Of a DNA stretch of 64,000 nt, positions 28,403 through 37,605 are shown piece by piece (position 1 is the stretch's first letter; every line of letters begins with the position of its first letter). The translations under genes were made by a program, and so were the position numbers. Below the pieces are notes generated by a model. The model was given only the letters and a program-made list of their open reading frames with translations. It was not told the origin of the DNA and did no database searches. Source of the stretch: an uncultured Candidatus Saccharibacteria bacterium (lineage in GTDB: Bacteria > Patescibacteriota > Saccharimonadia > Saccharimonadales > Saccharimonadaceae); assembly GCA_947302125.1 (NCBI GenBank), contig CAMYUL010000004.1, forward strand, positions 29,507 through 93,506, written 5' to 3'.

Positions 28403-29088
28403 TCAAATAGGCTCGCTTGCTTAGATGGCATTAACTCTACAAAGAAGCTCGTCCCATCCCGGTGTCGTACCGCGCCTACATTTGCATTCATATATTGCGA
28501 AAACTTCGAGGCAATATACAGCCCCAGCCCAGAAGATCCTGGCCGCATCGCAATACTTGTCGGCTTCGTTACCCAGCCCTTCTTTAAGCTCTTCCAAACA
28601 TCCATAGGTAGTGCCGGACCAAAATCTCGCACATCCAAACGCACTTTACCATCCTTATCAGACAAAGTTAGTTCACTCCTCGTTTCTTCATCAGAATAGT
28701 GCATTGCATTTAAGCAGAAATTATATATCACACTATATAATAGTTCCCTATTAGCAAACACTAGTCTATTCTTGTTGCGATATTCAATCTCCAAATTACG
28801 GTGGTTGAACCAGAATAGCTTTCTGAGCTCAGCCGTCACCTCGTCACATACCGCACGTACGGCCACCGGCTCCATTTCAAAGAGGCCATCATCAAGTCTT
28901 GCGATTTTAGTAAGATCCTGTACCTGCCGAAGCGCCCTATCCGACACGCCAATCATCTGATTCTGGATCTTCCTAAGATCCTCCGCATCGGTTGCAAAAT
29001 CCATAGAAAAAGCCAGTTGTTTTAGTAGACAGAGCGGCGCTTTTAGTTCGTGCGCTGCAACAAGAATACCATTTACCTCGCTCTCCAT
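28396..29088 (-). CDS. Soluble sensorless histidine kinase
   Basis: H-box AAHELKAPLCLL, N-box NFCLNAMHYS, DFGPALP, GSSGLGLYI. Confidence 0.85.
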   Translation of the reverse strand: MESEVNGILVAAHELKAPLCLLKQLAFSMDFATDAEDLRKIQNQMIGVSDRALRQVQDLTKIARLDDGLFEMEPVAVRAVCDEVTAELRKLFWFNHRNLEIEYRNKNRLVFANRELLYSVIYNFCLNAMHYSDEETRSELTLSDKDGKVRLDVRDFGPALPMDVWKSLKKGWVTKPTSIAMRPGSSGLGLYIASKFSQYMNANVGAVRHRDGTSFFVELMPSKQASLFEC

Positions 29089-29117
29089 ACCTCTATTCTA
29101 ACACAAAAAGAGGGAGA

Positions 29118-29897
29118 TTACTGGTTAAATCTTACTGAATCCATAATTCGGTTGTAATCTTCTTCAAAGATCATTGCATCGGTCTGCATAATAGCAGCCT
29201 TGTCGCGAATCTTAAACACTGTAGCAATCCCAACTAAATTACTCTGTGGGAGCTCGCCTCTATAGATATTAGCGCTCTCACCATTTACGAGCCTTACGTC
29301 CACAGACAATTTGCCGCTCTTCACGTAATTCTCATATATGCTAATGTAGCTATCATAAGATTGGTCTTTAATAATTACACGAAGTGCATTAATGGTGTCC
29401 TGGCCAACTGGAAATACTTTCCCAGGGTTGAGATATGCCTCATAGTCGCCACCAGAAGAAGCATCTTTAGCCTCATAAACACTCCAGGTCTTTGGGAACT
29501 CAAAAGATAACTCACCATAATCGATCGGGCCAGCGAATGTACTGTTTGGCATTTTTTCTCTCTCGACAAATTGATTCTCGAGCTCATCTGCCTTCTCTTT
29601 CACGGCGGTCGCTACGGCTGCATCAATCTGACCATCCACATCCTTCTGTACAGTATCCCACTGTGAATACATCCAGGCAAAAAGACCAATAAAAGTCACT
29701 GCGACAAGTCCAGCCACAATAGCAATAATCATAAAAATCGTTGCCTTATTACTGTTAGAAGTAGCAGCGACTGGCACTAGCTTAGCAGTTGGCTGATTGT
29801 AATTTCCAGCCACTGGCTGCCCTTGAGCTGGCTGAACCGGCTGAACAGGCTGCGCTGCAGGCTGAGCTTGAAAAGGTTGAAATGGTTGATTGTCCAT
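29118..29897 (-). CDS. Membrane protein with Pro/Gln-rich N-terminus, unknown function
   Basis: MDNQPFQPFQAQPAAQPVQPVQPAQGQP; single TM. Confidence 0.7.
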   Translation of the reverse strand: MDNQPFQPFQAQPAAQPVQPVQPAQGQPVAGNYNQPTAKLVPVAATSNSNKATIFMIIAIVAGLVAVTFIGLFAWMYSQWDTVQKDVDGQIDAAVATAVKEKADELENQFVEREKMPNSTFAGPIDYGELSFEFPKTWSVYEAKDASSGGDYEAYLNPGKVFPVGQDTINALRVIIKDQSYDSYISIYENYVKSGKLSVDVRLVNGESANIYRGELPQSNLVGIATVFKIRDKAAIMQTDAMIFEEDYNRIMDSVRFNQ

Positions 29898-29918
29898 ACC
29901 CTTATTATACCGCTTACG

Positions 29919-30125
29919 CTAGTCTTTTGTAAAGTCTTTATTTATGACTTCAATTCGGTTTTTGAGTTCAGTCAAATCTTTTTCGATCTCGCGCGAAAAA
30001 TCTACCGTCTTTTTATATTTCTCTTCCGCCTCATCCAAATTGAATTCTTCGGAATAGAACCAGTCCACCATCCCTTCTAGCTCTTTGATTTTTGTCGAAA
30101 TCTTCTTTTGTGCTTCCTTTGCCAT
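29919..30125 (-). CDS. xseB: Exodeoxyribonuclease VII small subunit
   Basis: Short acidic ORF coupled to xseA; KIKELEGMVDWFYSEEFNLDEAEEKYKKTVDFSREIEKDL. Confidence 0.8.
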   Translation of the reverse strand: MAKEAQKKISTKIKELEGMVDWFYSEEFNLDEAEEKYKKTVDFSREIEKDLTELKNRIEVINKDFTKD

Positions 30126-30126
30126 A

Positions 30127-31218
30127 TTATCTCCTTTCTTTTATATTCTTAACATTTGCTTCTGCAATTTTATCGTAAGTCGTAATTTTCACTGCACCAC
30201 CAGGAGATAATTCCCCAGACACAATTGCATACCCTCGCTTCAATGTATTGTCAGGATTTGCCGCCATCAGCATTTTTTTCTTGGCCTCAATATCACGACA
30301 AGATCTCTCGATTTCTTGCAAAATCTTCGATCCCACATCTTTAAAATCTGCCAAAGCAGCCGCGCTAGAAATCCCGTCTACGATTTTCGTATACACACTG
30401 GAGACGAGCGACCGTACCCTAGAAATTTCCGCACGTTTATCTGGCGTCAGCATTTCCGCCACATTAGACGGCGTAGAAGCTCGAATATCCGCTGCCAGAT
30501 CCGCCAAGCTTTCATCTACTTCGTGACCAATCCCAGTAATCACTGGAATTCTCGAAGCCGCAATTTCTCGAACCAATTTTTCATCATTAAATACCGAGAG
30601 ATCATCAGCACTGCCACCACCCCTAATAATCGCGATAATACCTACGTCTTCATGTTCATTAAAATATTTCAGCGCTCTAATAATCTGATCCGCAGCTTCC
30701 ATTCCCTGCACCTGAGTATGCGCCGTCAAGACCTCCAGCCCGCCCCATCGTGCATTCAAGATCTTACAAAAATCTGCATAGCCCGCCGCTTGCGTAGAAG
30801 AAATCACACCAATCCGAGATAAATCGTCCGGAATTCCCCGCTTGCGCGAAGCATCAAACAGCCCCTCGGCAGTCAACTTTTTCTTTAGTAGCTCAAAGCT
30901 CTTCTTAATGCTCCCCTCTCCAATCGGCGCCATTTGCATCACCGTTAGAGAAAACTTCCCCCACTTTGTTACCTTTGGAAGGCCCTTCACCGCAATCTTC
31001 ATGCCGTCTTCTATCGGCATTCTTAATTGAAACACCGGCAAGAAGCACGATACGGACGATTCTTCGTCCTTAAGATCAAAGAACACCCATTTCCCCTGGT
31101 TTACCTTGAACCCAGAGACCTCGCCTACCACCTTTACGCCAGAAAAACTATATTCCAGCGTCTCATTACAAACCGCCAAGAATTGCGATACGGTAAAAAC
31201 TGGCGAATCGGAAGACAT
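30127..31218 (-). CDS. xseA: Exodeoxyribonuclease VII large subunit
   Basis: TVSQFLAVCNETLEYSFSGVKVVGEVSGFK, IIRGGGSADDLSVFNDEKLVREIA, PVITGIGHEVDESLADL. Confidence 0.93.
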   Translation of the reverse strand: MSSDSPVFTVSQFLAVCNETLEYSFSGVKVVGEVSGFKVNQGKWVFFDLKDEESSVSCFLPVFQLRMPIEDGMKIAVKGLPKVTKWGKFSLTVMQMAPIGEGSIKKSFELLKKKLTAEGLFDASRKRGIPDDLSRIGVISSTQAAGYADFCKILNARWGGLEVLTAHTQVQGMEAADQIIRALKYFNEHEDVGIIAIIRGGGSADDLSVFNDEKLVREIAASRIPVITGIGHEVDESLADLAADIRASTPSNVAEMLTPDKRAEISRVRSLVSSVYTKIVDGISSAAALADFKDVGSKILQEIERSCRDIEAKKKMLMAANPDNTLKRGYAIVSGELSPGGAVKITTYDKIAEANVKNIKERR

Positions 31219-31220
31219 GC

Positions 31221-32195
31221 TTATCCTCTAGGAGGCTCGCCCTCAGCGTCCTCTAACAACTTCTTGGACTTGATCTCGTAGCGCTTGCCATTAACTGGCG
31301 AAACATAGTAATCTTCATTCACCAAGTTTACAAACATTGTCAAATCTTTGTCATCCATAATGATGATTGAGCCATCATCATCCGTCATCAGCTCCAACTC
31401 CATCTTATCAGCGTACTCAATCAAATCTTTCTGGCTCATTTCTTCTGGGATGTCAAAAGCCTGTACCTTCTTAAGTAATGGTTTCTTATCCGCAAGCAAA
31501 GTATCTAGAGTTAAGCCTTCGGAAAAGCTCAACTTGTATTTCTCGGAAAGTTCCTTTGCCTTTTCTTCAGCAATCACTTGAGATTTATAATCATACTGGA
31601 ACAGCGTTTCAAACTTTGGTTGATTAAAGATAATCACAGTGCCATCAATAATTGCTACCTGATTATCTGCTGGCATCTTAATTGCCACCTCAGCAGAAAA
31701 CGGTTCAAAGCTCTCGCCGTTTAGCTCCCAAGCTTGCGCGCCCTTAAGTGCCGAAGAAGCCGCCACGCCCTTAGCAATGTAGAATACCTTGGTGCCGCTC
31801 TCCCCGCCAGGATAAGAAAACTTTGCGATGATTCCCTTAATCTTCTTAAATTCGTATTCATTATCAGAGAAATAATCAATATCCTTGTACTCATGCTCAA
31901 TCAAATGGATCAAAGTCTCAGCTCTACCAACCTTAGACAAATCAGTACGATAAACTACTTTGTCTTCCCCGTCAGAAAGTTCATAATCACGGCACTCAAG
32001 ACCTTTATTTGCCTCCTCGATAATATATTTTATGGCGGCATTCATAAACATCTCCTTGACGTTACCAGTCAAAGAGTCGGAGTAACGCACTTTGTATGGT
32101 GTGTAATTTTTATTAAACAAAAACAGCTCTACAGAGACGTTATTTTTAATTTCATCAATTTCATTTGCCCACTGAAAAACATCAAATTTTTCCAT
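31221..32195 (-). CDS. Hypothetical protein
   Basis: Long ORF with SD-like GAGGTAAAATG start context. Confidence 0.7.
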   Translation of the reverse strand: MEKFDVFQWANEIDEIKNNVSVELFLFNKNYTPYKVRYSDSLTGNVKEMFMNAAIKYIIEEANKGLECRDYELSDGEDKVVYRTDLSKVGRAETLIHLIEHEYKDIDYFSDNEYEFKKIKGIIAKFSYPGGESGTKVFYIAKGVAASSALKGAQAWELNGESFEPFSAEVAIKMPADNQVAIIDGTVIIFNQPKFETLFQYDYKSQVIAEEKAKELSEKYKLSFSEGLTLDTLLADKKPLLKKVQAFDIPEEMSQKDLIEYADKMELELMTDDDGSIIIMDDKDLTMFVNLVNEDYYVSPVNGKRYEIKSKKLLEDAEGEPPRG

Positions 32196-32228
32196 TTTAC
32201 CTCACTTTAAGCACCTAAATACTATTAA

Positions 32229-32795
32229 TTATTTGTTATCAATTATATCACTCTTCTCGAGCATTTCAAGATAAGATTCCTGGGAGATATTCTTAGTGGA
32301 AAGGTGGAATAGCTTTAGCGTACGCTTAAGATCTGCCATTACTTCAGAGACTTTGTCATTCTCGTCAATAGCTGTCTCGATCTTTACGTAGTGGCCATCA
32401 AGCTTATCGACTTTATCAAGATAGATACGAGAGACGTCAGATAGCTTAATGCGGCGGCGGCGGCGAGAGATTTCTTTAGCAAGGACAAAACCGAGTTGAT
32501 GGAGAATATTTACAATTTCGGTATAATCGCGGACTACGGAACGATCAGTGATTTCAATACCAGAATCCTCAATGTGACGCTTCAAAATTAGCTTGTAAAT
32601 TGCTGGCTTATCTACCGAGCTCATCTCTGTGCGCATTACCAAGCGTGGAAGGTTCATTCCTCTCTTGTAGCCACGTGGTACATAGACCCTATCGTGTTGA
32701 TAAAGAGTTGGTTCAAACTCTAGAGAGATGTCCTTTACTCTCTTCTCGAACTCCTCGATATTGTCGACTTTTACTTTGATAGTTACACGCTTCAT
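32229..32795 (-). CDS. CYTH-domain-like protein
   Basis: VTIKVKVDN...YKLILKRHIED...RRRRIKLSDVSRIYLDKVDKLDGHYVKIETAID resembles the CYTH beta-barrel. Confidence 0.6.
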   Translation of the reverse strand: MKRVTIKVKVDNIEEFEKRVKDISLEFEPTLYQHDRVYVPRGYKRGMNLPRLVMRTEMSSVDKPAIYKLILKRHIEDSGIEITDRSVVRDYTEIVNILHQLGFVLAKEISRRRRRIKLSDVSRIYLDKVDKLDGHYVKIETAIDENDKVSEVMADLKRTLKLFHLSTKNISQESYLEMLEKSDIIDNK

Positions 32796-33223
32796 AGCGT
32801 CTCTCCTTTCCTTGCTTTATTTGCCCATTCGTCCGCTAATTCATTTAACTCGGTACCCACATGCCCCCGTACCCAAATTAATTTCGCATTGGATTCTTTG
32901 TATAATCCATATAACTTTTTAACTAGGTCTAAATTTTGGATTTCCCCAGGGGTACTTTTTTTCCAGCCACGGCTTTCCCAGCCAGCAGCCCATTTCGTTA
33001 ATACGTTAATCCAAAACTCTGAATCCGTATGGATCTCAGCCTCTTCTCCATCTAATAACTCTAGAGCGGAAATTAATGCCGATCCTTCCATTCTGATATT
33101 CGTGGTATCCTTATCGCATCCCAGTGCTACTGGCTGCCCCACTCCATTAAGATCTTCAATTACCGCATAGCCACCAGGCCCCGGATTCGGGTTTGCGCTG
33201 CCGTCGGTCCACAACTTTCTCAT
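32792..33223 (-). CDS. rnhA: Ribonuclease HI
   Basis: LWTDGSANPNPGPGGYAVI, IRMEGSALISALELL, VRGHVGTELNELADEWANKA. Confidence 0.92.
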   Translation of the reverse strand: MRKLWTDGSANPNPGPGGYAVIEDLNGVGQPVALGCDKDTTNIRMEGSALISALELLDGEEAEIHTDSEFWINVLTKWAAGWESRGWKKSTPGEIQNLDLVKKLYGLYKESNAKLIWVRGHVGTELNELADEWANKARKGETL

Positions 33224-33278
33224 TACTTACATTATACCACAAAAAGCCAAAATCGTACAGAGGTATTGCTAATAATTT

Positions 33279-34703
33279 TTATTTTTCGTTATTCAGCTGC
33301 GCACGCAATTTTTGCTTGGCGTGTGTCGTAAAAATCTTATCAAACCAAGAGGCTTTAGCCGTCTTATTTTTACTCGTCATAATCTCCACCACATCACCAT
33401 GTTTCAGTTTTGTATTAAGATTACTAATCTTCCCATTTATCTTTACACCAATCACGTGCTCACCAATTTCCGAATGTAATCGATACGCAAAATCTAGTGG
33501 TAATGACCCCTTAGGAAGATCGATAATGTCGCCCTTTGGTGTATATACGAAAATTTTGTCCGCAAACAAATTAAGCCGCAATTTCTTGATATCTACTTTC
33601 TTGCCAGCGCGCAACTTTGCCGCCGTGTCCTGAAGCTCCGTAATCCATAGCAAATTTGTCGGCAAATGCTGAATCTTCCCCGTCTTGTAATTCTCTGTTA
33701 GCTTCTGTTCATTATAATAAAAACTTGCCGCCAAACCACGTTCCGCATACTCGTGCATTTCCTTCGTTCTGATCTGAAATTCTACGATGCGTTTGTCTTT
33801 CGTAATCACCGTAGTATGGATCGACTGGTAACCATTTTGCTTTGGCATTGCAATATAATCCTTGATGCGCCCAGACATTGGCATGTATAGTGAGTGAATC
33901 ACACCGAGCGCCAAATAGCAATCGGTAATGTCGTTTACAATAATTCTTAGTGCCGTCAGATCATAGATCTCACCCATATTTTGATTGTGCTTAGCAAGCT
34001 TACGATGCAAAGAATAAACCGATTTCACCCTACCGGACATCTGGAATTTAATCTTCTCACGGCCCAAAGCCTCGGAAACTTCCTTCCTAATTTTTTGCAT
34101 CGTTTTTTCCGCAGAAGCATTATACTCCTCAATCAAATTTCGAAGCTCTTCATAGCGTTTCGGGTCAACATAAGAGAATGCAATATCAGCCATCTCTACG
34201 CGCAGGCGCCCCATGTTTAATCTATCCGCTAACGGTGCAAAAACTTCTAGAGATTCTTTTGCGATTTTCTTTTGCTTATCTGGCGGAAGTGCCGAAAGCG
34301 TTCGTAAATTATGTAGCCTATCGGCCAGCTTGATAATCAAAACCCTAATATCCGCACCTGTTGCAACTAGCAGACGTAGTAGGTTGCTCTTTGTTTGCGG
34401 TAGATAAGTATCAAGATCGCGCATTCCAGAACGTGCGCTCCCAAGCTTCGTCACGCCATCAACCAAAAAAGCTACTTGTTCACCAAACTGATCCTTGATG
34501 TCTTGCAAAGTAATGCTAGTATCTTCAATTGTATCGTGTAGGACTGCAGCGATAATCGTATCCTCATCCATTCCCCAGTCTTCCACGATCTTCATCACGG
34601 CAAGAGGATGAGTAATGTACGGATCGCCAGACTTCCGAAACTGCCCCTCGTGGGCCTTCGTTGCCAAAGCAATCGCATCTTCTATACGTTTTTTCTGCTT
34701 CAC
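33279..34703 (-). CDS. rel: RelA/SpoT-family (p)ppGpp synthetase/hydrolase, HD-synthetase-TGS without ACT
   Basis: HD motif VLHDTIEDT, GYQSIHTTV, EFQIRTKEMHEYAERG, TGS-like C-terminus. Confidence 0.9.
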   Translation of the reverse strand: MKQKKRIEDAIALATKAHEGQFRKSGDPYITHPLAVMKIVEDWGMDEDTIIAAVLHDTIEDTSITLQDIKDQFGEQVAFLVDGVTKLGSARSGMRDLDTYLPQTKSNLLRLLVATGADIRVLIIKLADRLHNLRTLSALPPDKQKKIAKESLEVFAPLADRLNMGRLRVEMADIAFSYVDPKRYEELRNLIEEYNASAEKTMQKIRKEVSEALGREKIKFQMSGRVKSVYSLHRKLAKHNQNMGEIYDLTALRIIVNDITDCYLALGVIHSLYMPMSGRIKDYIAMPKQNGYQSIHTTVITKDKRIVEFQIRTKEMHEYAERGLAASFYYNEQKLTENYKTGKIQHLPTNLLWITELQDTAAKLRAGKKVDIKKLRLNLFADKIFVYTPKGDIIDLPKGSLPLDFAYRLHSEIGEHVIGVKINGKISNLNTKLKHGDVVEIMTSKNKTAKASWFDKIFTTHAKQKLRAQLNNEK

Positions 34704-34718
34704 AAGAATATTATATCA

Positions 34719-34750
34719 AAAAAGCCTCAGCTTTCGAAGGCCGAGGCTCT
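34719..34750 (-). terminator. Terminator downstream of parB
   Basis: GAGCCTC..GAGGCTTTTTT on the minus strand. Confidence 0.65.
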
Positions 34751-34756
34751 AAAATC

Positions 34757-35599
34757 TTATTTCAACTTTTCGATTAACTCTTTCAGCTCGTTTTCGTCTT
34801 TACAGGAGAATGTAATGCTTTTTGCACCAATGCGTACCTTAGCAGCATACTTATCTTGGAGAGCGACTTCCTGTTTACGATAGCCCATTGTTTTTACCGC
34901 AACAACTGAACTCTTCTTTTTGCTAGAAGCCATGTACTGCTCTACTTGTCTTGCGCTCCAGCCCTCTCCAATAATCTTCGGCAAGACTGTGTCAATCGTC
35001 TTCTTGTCCGCCTTAATTAATGGACGCATCACACCTTCAGTGAGCTTATATGTACGCATTGCTTCTTTTGCGTTATCTGGCAAATTCAAAAGTCTCAGGC
35101 TATTCGTAATTGCAATCTCACTTTTACCAATTCTCTTAGCAATTTCCGCGTTGCTCATATTGAACTGATTCTTCAACTTTGCATAGGCTGTAGCAAGCTC
35201 AATCGCTGACAGATCTTCCCTTTGTGCGTTCTCAATAATCGAAAGTTCCAATCTGTTCTGAGCGTCGAGTGTTCTAACGATTGCTGGAATCTTAGAAAGC
35301 CCAGCGATCTTTGCTGCGCGCCATCTGCGCTCGCCAGCCACGATCATGTACTTATCTTCGTTCTTAATTACTACGATCGGAGATAATACGCCGTGTTCCT
35401 TAATTGACAATGCCAAAGCGTCCAATGCTTCCTTGTCAAAATCCTTACGTGGCTGATCTGGATCTCTCTCAATCTTATCGAGCTCAATTTCCGAAAGTGC
35501 ATCTAGCACTACGTCTGCTGTTGGGTCAAATTCATCATCCACCAACTCTGTTGGGATTAGGCTCTCAAACCCTCTACCAAGTCCGTGTTTTCCCACCAT
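34757..35599 (-). CDS. parB: Chromosome partitioning protein ParB
   Basis: QPRKDFDKEALDALALSIKEHGVLSPIVV, VAGERRWRAAKIAGL, HTH region. Confidence 0.93.
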   Translation of the reverse strand: MVGKHGLGRGFESLIPTELVDDEFDPTADVVLDALSEIELDKIERDPDQPRKDFDKEALDALALSIKEHGVLSPIVVIKNEDKYMIVAGERRWRAAKIAGLSKIPAIVRTLDAQNRLELSIIENAQREDLSAIELATAYAKLKNQFNMSNAEIAKRIGKSEIAITNSLRLLNLPDNAKEAMRTYKLTEGVMRPLIKADKKTIDTVLPKIIGEGWSARQVEQYMASSKKKSSVVAVKTMGYRKQEVALQDKYAAKVRIGAKSITFSCKDENELKELIEKLK

Positions 35600-36372
35600 T
35601 ATTTGCTCCTTCCTGTTCTTTCTTCAACTTCTTTAGTTAATTCCTTGTAGGCTTTTGCCCCCTTGGAGAACTTGTCGTAATTTCCTACCGGCACGCCATG
35701 GCTCGGGGCCTCCGCTACGCGTACATTGCGAGGGATTGCCGTCTCGAATACTTTATCTTTAAAGTATTTCTTGATCTCAGCCAAGACCTCTACAGATAAA
35801 GAGGTCCTCTTATCATACATCGTCGCAACCACGCCCAAGAGTTTCAAGCCTGGGTTCATGGCCTTCTTAACTAATTTCATACTATCAAGTAGCTGCGCCA
35901 CACCTTCAAGTGCATAAAATTCCGTTTGTACTGGAAGTAGTAAGTAATTTGCGGCGATCATTCCATTTACAGTTAGGAGAGACAGGGACGGAGGCGAATC
36001 GATAATTATATAATCGAAATCAGCTTCTACGCTGTTAATTGCCATTTTCAGCTGAACAAATTTTTTATTCAACTTCGTCATTTCTACTTCTGCGTTAGCA
36101 AGCTCTGGAGTAGTCGGCGCAATATAGAGATTCTTGTACTTTGTTTCTAAAATCGCATCAGAAAGTCTAGCTTGACCGAGCACCACATTTGTCATTGTGG
36201 CCCTCAAATCATTCTTTGCAATACCAAGTCCAGAGGTAGCATTTCCCTGCGGATCAAAATCAACGATTAAGACTCTAAACTTATCTTTCGCTAGATAATA
36301 GCCGAGATTTACCGCCGTAGTGGTTTTCCCGACACCTCCTTTTTGGTTAGTTATACAAATAACCGTAGCCAT
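35599..36372 (-). CDS. parA: Chromosome partitioning ATPase ParA/Soj
   Basis: ICITNQKGGVGKTTTAVNLGYYLA, VDFDPQGNATSGLG. Confidence 0.95.
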   Translation of the reverse strand: MATVICITNQKGGVGKTTTAVNLGYYLAKDKFRVLIVDFDPQGNATSGLGIAKNDLRATMTNVVLGQARLSDAILETKYKNLYIAPTTPELANAEVEMTKLNKKFVQLKMAINSVEADFDYIIIDSPPSLSLLTVNGMIAANYLLLPVQTEFYALEGVAQLLDSMKLVKKAMNPGLKLLGVVATMYDKRTSLSVEVLAEIKKYFKDKVFETAIPRNVRVAEAPSHGVPVGNYDKFSKGAKAYKELTKEVEERTGRSK

Positions 36373-36399
36373 AATGGTATTATAGCACAGCTTCTTAAT

Positions 36400-37041
36400 T
36401 TAAACTACCCATTTTGTTAGACCACATACTTTCTGAACCTTCTTTGTAATGTCCTCCTCAAAATCTATCAGTTCTCCCCTCCATCCAATAATTTCCTCTA
36501 GTCTGTCCCTCTTTTCTAGTAAACCTTCATTTAAAACTAGCACCCTCACGCCAATCTTTATCTCATTTGAAAGGTCAGGCAAAGTCAATCTATTCCTATA
36601 CTTCGTAGCCTGAAGCCATTTCTTGCAATCCGGCTCCGTTATGCCCACATGTTCACATCTTGCCTTCATCCTCTGATACGCCTCGGTCCTTCTTAGCGCC
36701 CATGGCGCCAAAATCAATATTTCTCGCGCGCCCTTAGTCAGCTCATCTAGATTTCCCTCATACCCAACAAATTTCTGGCTTAAGAATCTGCTTCTCAAAT
36801 CCGCTAGTATTGTTAACGCAAGAATCGGATCCGCAATCACAATTACCTCGGCCATTCCTATATATCTTTCGATCTGTTTATATAGCCCCTCTCTTGCACT
36901 AATTCGCCCACTCTCATCACGGCCAATTTCCACCACAACTCGCTCGACTTCTACCGGCAAAGCATCTTTTATCCGCTGCTCCAGCACTTCCCCGCAGCAT
37001 CCACAATCAAAGATTAATACTTTTTGTTCCATATTCCCCAC
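36400..37041 (-). CDS. Hypothetical protein
   Basis: ORF VLIFDCGCCGEVLEQRIKDALPVEVERVVVEIG...; no confident family. Confidence 0.65.
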   Translation of the reverse strand: MGNMEQKVLIFDCGCCGEVLEQRIKDALPVEVERVVVEIGRDESGRISAREGLYKQIERYIGMAEVIVIADPILALTILADLRSRFLSQKFVGYEGNLDELTKGAREILILAPWALRRTEAYQRMKARCEHVGITEPDCKKWLQATKYRNRLTLPDLSNEIKIGVRVLVLNEGLLEKRDRLEEIIGWRGELIDFEEDITKKVQKVCGLTKWVV

Positions 37042-37081
37042 ATCCTATCATAAAAACACCCCTCCTGAGCCCTCCTAACGT

Positions 37082-37110
37082 CGCTTATGCTACGTCACGT
37101 AGCATAAGCG
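37082..37110. repeat. Perfect 29-bp palindrome CGCTTATGCTACGT-C-ACGTAGCATAAGCG
   Basis: Direct reading. Confidence 0.95.
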
Positions 37111-37164
37111 GAAATTTACTCGTCTAGCCAGACAGCGCTCACTAGAAAGCCTCTCGTGCTCCAC

Positions 37165-37196
37165 AAAAAATACCTCCAGGAAGGAGGTATTTTTTA
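37165..37196 (-). terminator. Terminator after rplU (AAATACCTCC/GGAGGTATTT, T-run)
   Basis: Perfect inverted repeat with A/T tracts. Confidence 0.8.
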
Positions 37197-37203
37197 ACTC
37201 TAC

Positions 37204-37512
37204 TTATTTGATTGAGGTGATCTCGATCAAAGAGTATTTCTGGCGGTGACCAGTCTCGGTATGCACACGCTTCTTAGAGTGGTAACGGATGACGCGAACT
37301 TTGTCACCAGCGACCTTCTCTTCTACGACCTTAGCCGAAACCTTCACGCCCTTTACTTCTGGTGTACCGACCGTAGTCTTATCACCATCAATAACGAGGA
37401 GAGCAGGTAGTTCGAGCTCTTTTGTGCCTGCCGGGAGGAGGTCCACCCGTAGGGTCTCTTTTTCGGAGGCGAGGTATTGTTTCCCGCCAACGAGGATAAC
37501 TGCTTTCTTCAT
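37204..37512 (-). CDS. rplU: 50S ribosomal protein L21
   Basis: KKAVILVGGKQYLASEKETLRVDLL, VRVIRYHSKKRVHTETGHRQKYSLIEI. Confidence 0.93.
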   Translation of the reverse strand: MKKAVILVGGKQYLASEKETLRVDLLPAGTKELELPALLVIDGDKTTVGTPEVKGVKVSAKVVEEKVAGDKVRVIRYHSKKRVHTETGHRQKYSLIEITSIK

Positions 37513-37562
37513 ATTATTCCTTTATTAGCTCAGATAATTGTACCACAGATTGGCAAAAAACG

Positions 37563-37596
37563 CAACAAAAAGCCGCGATAAAGTCCGCGGCTTTTT
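37563..37596. terminator. Bidirectional terminator AAAAGCCGCG/CGCGGCTTTTT
   Basis: Inverted repeat with A/T tracts downstream of the LPXTG gene. Confidence 0.75.
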
Positions 37597-37605
37597 AGCT
37601 CTTTA

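Noticed and set aside
34757-36372. parS sites near parAB
   Set aside because: No convincing TGTTTCACGTGAAACA-like 16-mer seen by eye; absence not proven
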